Source: Candidatus Gastranaerophilales bacterium (GTDB taxonomy: Bacteria; Cyanobacteriota; Vampirovibrionia; Gastranaerophilales; Gastranaerophilaceae). Taken from it: a stretch of 6,076 nucleotides of DNA. The notes under the pieces are model-generated. The model was not told the DNA's origin. It saw nothing but the letters and a program-made list of their open reading frames with translations, and did not search any database. The DNA is taken from positions 1 to 6,076 of the forward strand of contig JAJPXE010000041.1 in NCBI GenBank assembly GCA_021205645.1, in the 5' to 3' direction. Of the stretch, positions 5,915-6,076 are shown piece by piece. Position numbers and translations under genes: made by a program. Every line of letters begins with the position of its first letter. The stretch's first letter is position 1.

Positions 5915-5971
5915 CCCGTGCCGGTAATATAAGAGTGCGGCAGTGTATGTACATACACATTGATATACGGG
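5915..5971. repeat. Structured spacer with a perfect 16-base palindrome
   Basis: GTGTATGTACATACAC (5943-5958) is a perfect palindrome. Immediately to its left, TGCCG (5919-5923) pairs with CGGCA (5938-5942), and CCCG (5915-5918) pairs with CGGG (5968-5971) around both. The 57 bases can therefore fold as a three-way junction with a five-base helix, a six-base hairpin and a closing four-base stem. It sits between clpP and the tail of a probable convergent gene, whose stop is one base beyond it. No T-tract follows on either strand, so it is not a standard bidirectional terminator. Confidence 0.5.
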
Positions 5972-5972
5972 A

Positions 5973-6076
5973 TTATGTCAAAATTTTTAGTACTCCATAG
6001 AGGATTTCCAGTTTTTCTTTATTATTTTTAATTATATTAAATCTCTTTTCAAAATCTTTTATAATCTCATTTTTAT
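5973..6076 (-). CDS. C-terminal end of a probable convergent gene, cut by the window edge
   Basis: On the minus strand a frame stays open from the right edge to a TAA at 5975-5973, giving the last 33 residues of a protein. The visible end is NEIIKDFEKRF, then NIIKNNKEKLEILYGVLKILT. It is rich in Lys, Ile, Asn and Glu with a helical charge pattern. The length is too short to name a family, and AT-rich DNA can yield Lys/Asn/Ile-rich frames by chance. The regular spacing of Leu/Ile and charged residues makes real coding more likely than not. The gene would converge on clpP. Confidence 0.45.
   Translation of the reverse strand, partial: KNEIIKDFEKRFNIIKNNKEKLEILYGVLKILT

Noticed and set aside
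5974..6030. Short plus-strand frame starting MSKFLVLH after clpP.
   Set aside because: Only 18 codons, no ribosome binding site, and it overlaps the more protein-like minus-strand frame.

Overview
The window is AT-rich bacterial DNA with five complete protein genes and one conserved-looking small ORF, plus a gene that probably runs off the right edge. It looks like a Gram-negative envelope lineage, because kdsD and kdsC (KDO sugar synthesis for lipopolysaccharide) are both present. The ClpP and LysS proteins are full length and ordinary. My best guess is a low-GC gut relative of the Cyanobacteria (Vampirovibrionia/Gastranaerophilales): ClpP reads like cyanobacterial ClpP in the segments around its active site. 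This is recall of family resemblance, not a search result, and I hold it at about 50%.

Left third (27-2738, minus strand): kdsD, kdsC and a UmuC-like Y-family DNA polymerase, transcribed right to left. kdsD and kdsC overlap by one base (TAATG). The polymerase begins 34 bases after kdsC and appears to have its own -10 box so close to its ATG that the mRNA could be leaderless. KdsD makes arabinose 5-phosphate and KdsC removes phosphate from KDO 8-phosphate. KdsA, which acts between them, and KdsB are not in the window. The polymerase has no visible functional link to the sugar genes.

Middle (2739-3711): a 129-base divergent promoter region, then a 101-residue protein with a STAS-like pattern that lacks the usual phospho-acceptor serine. 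After it come 538 bases without a convincing gene. The first 380 or so are visibly GC-rich and packed with repeats: an imperfect inverted repeat, a 26-base direct repeat, a 10-base tandem repeat, further short repeats, and a long near-perfect hairpin with 18-base arms. This is the least explained part of the window.

Right third (3712-6076): lysS and clpP on the plus strand, 46 bases apart, with a 20-base A/T dyad lying against the clpP ribosome binding site. After clpP there is a compact region with a perfect 16-base palindrome that can fold as a three-way junction. It sits between clpP and the tail of what looks like a convergent minus-strand gene.

I did not find a CRISPR array, tRNA, rRNA, transposase, or a clear multi-gene novel system. 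The repeat-rich spacer, the STAS-like protein and the structured 3' region are the candidates worth following.
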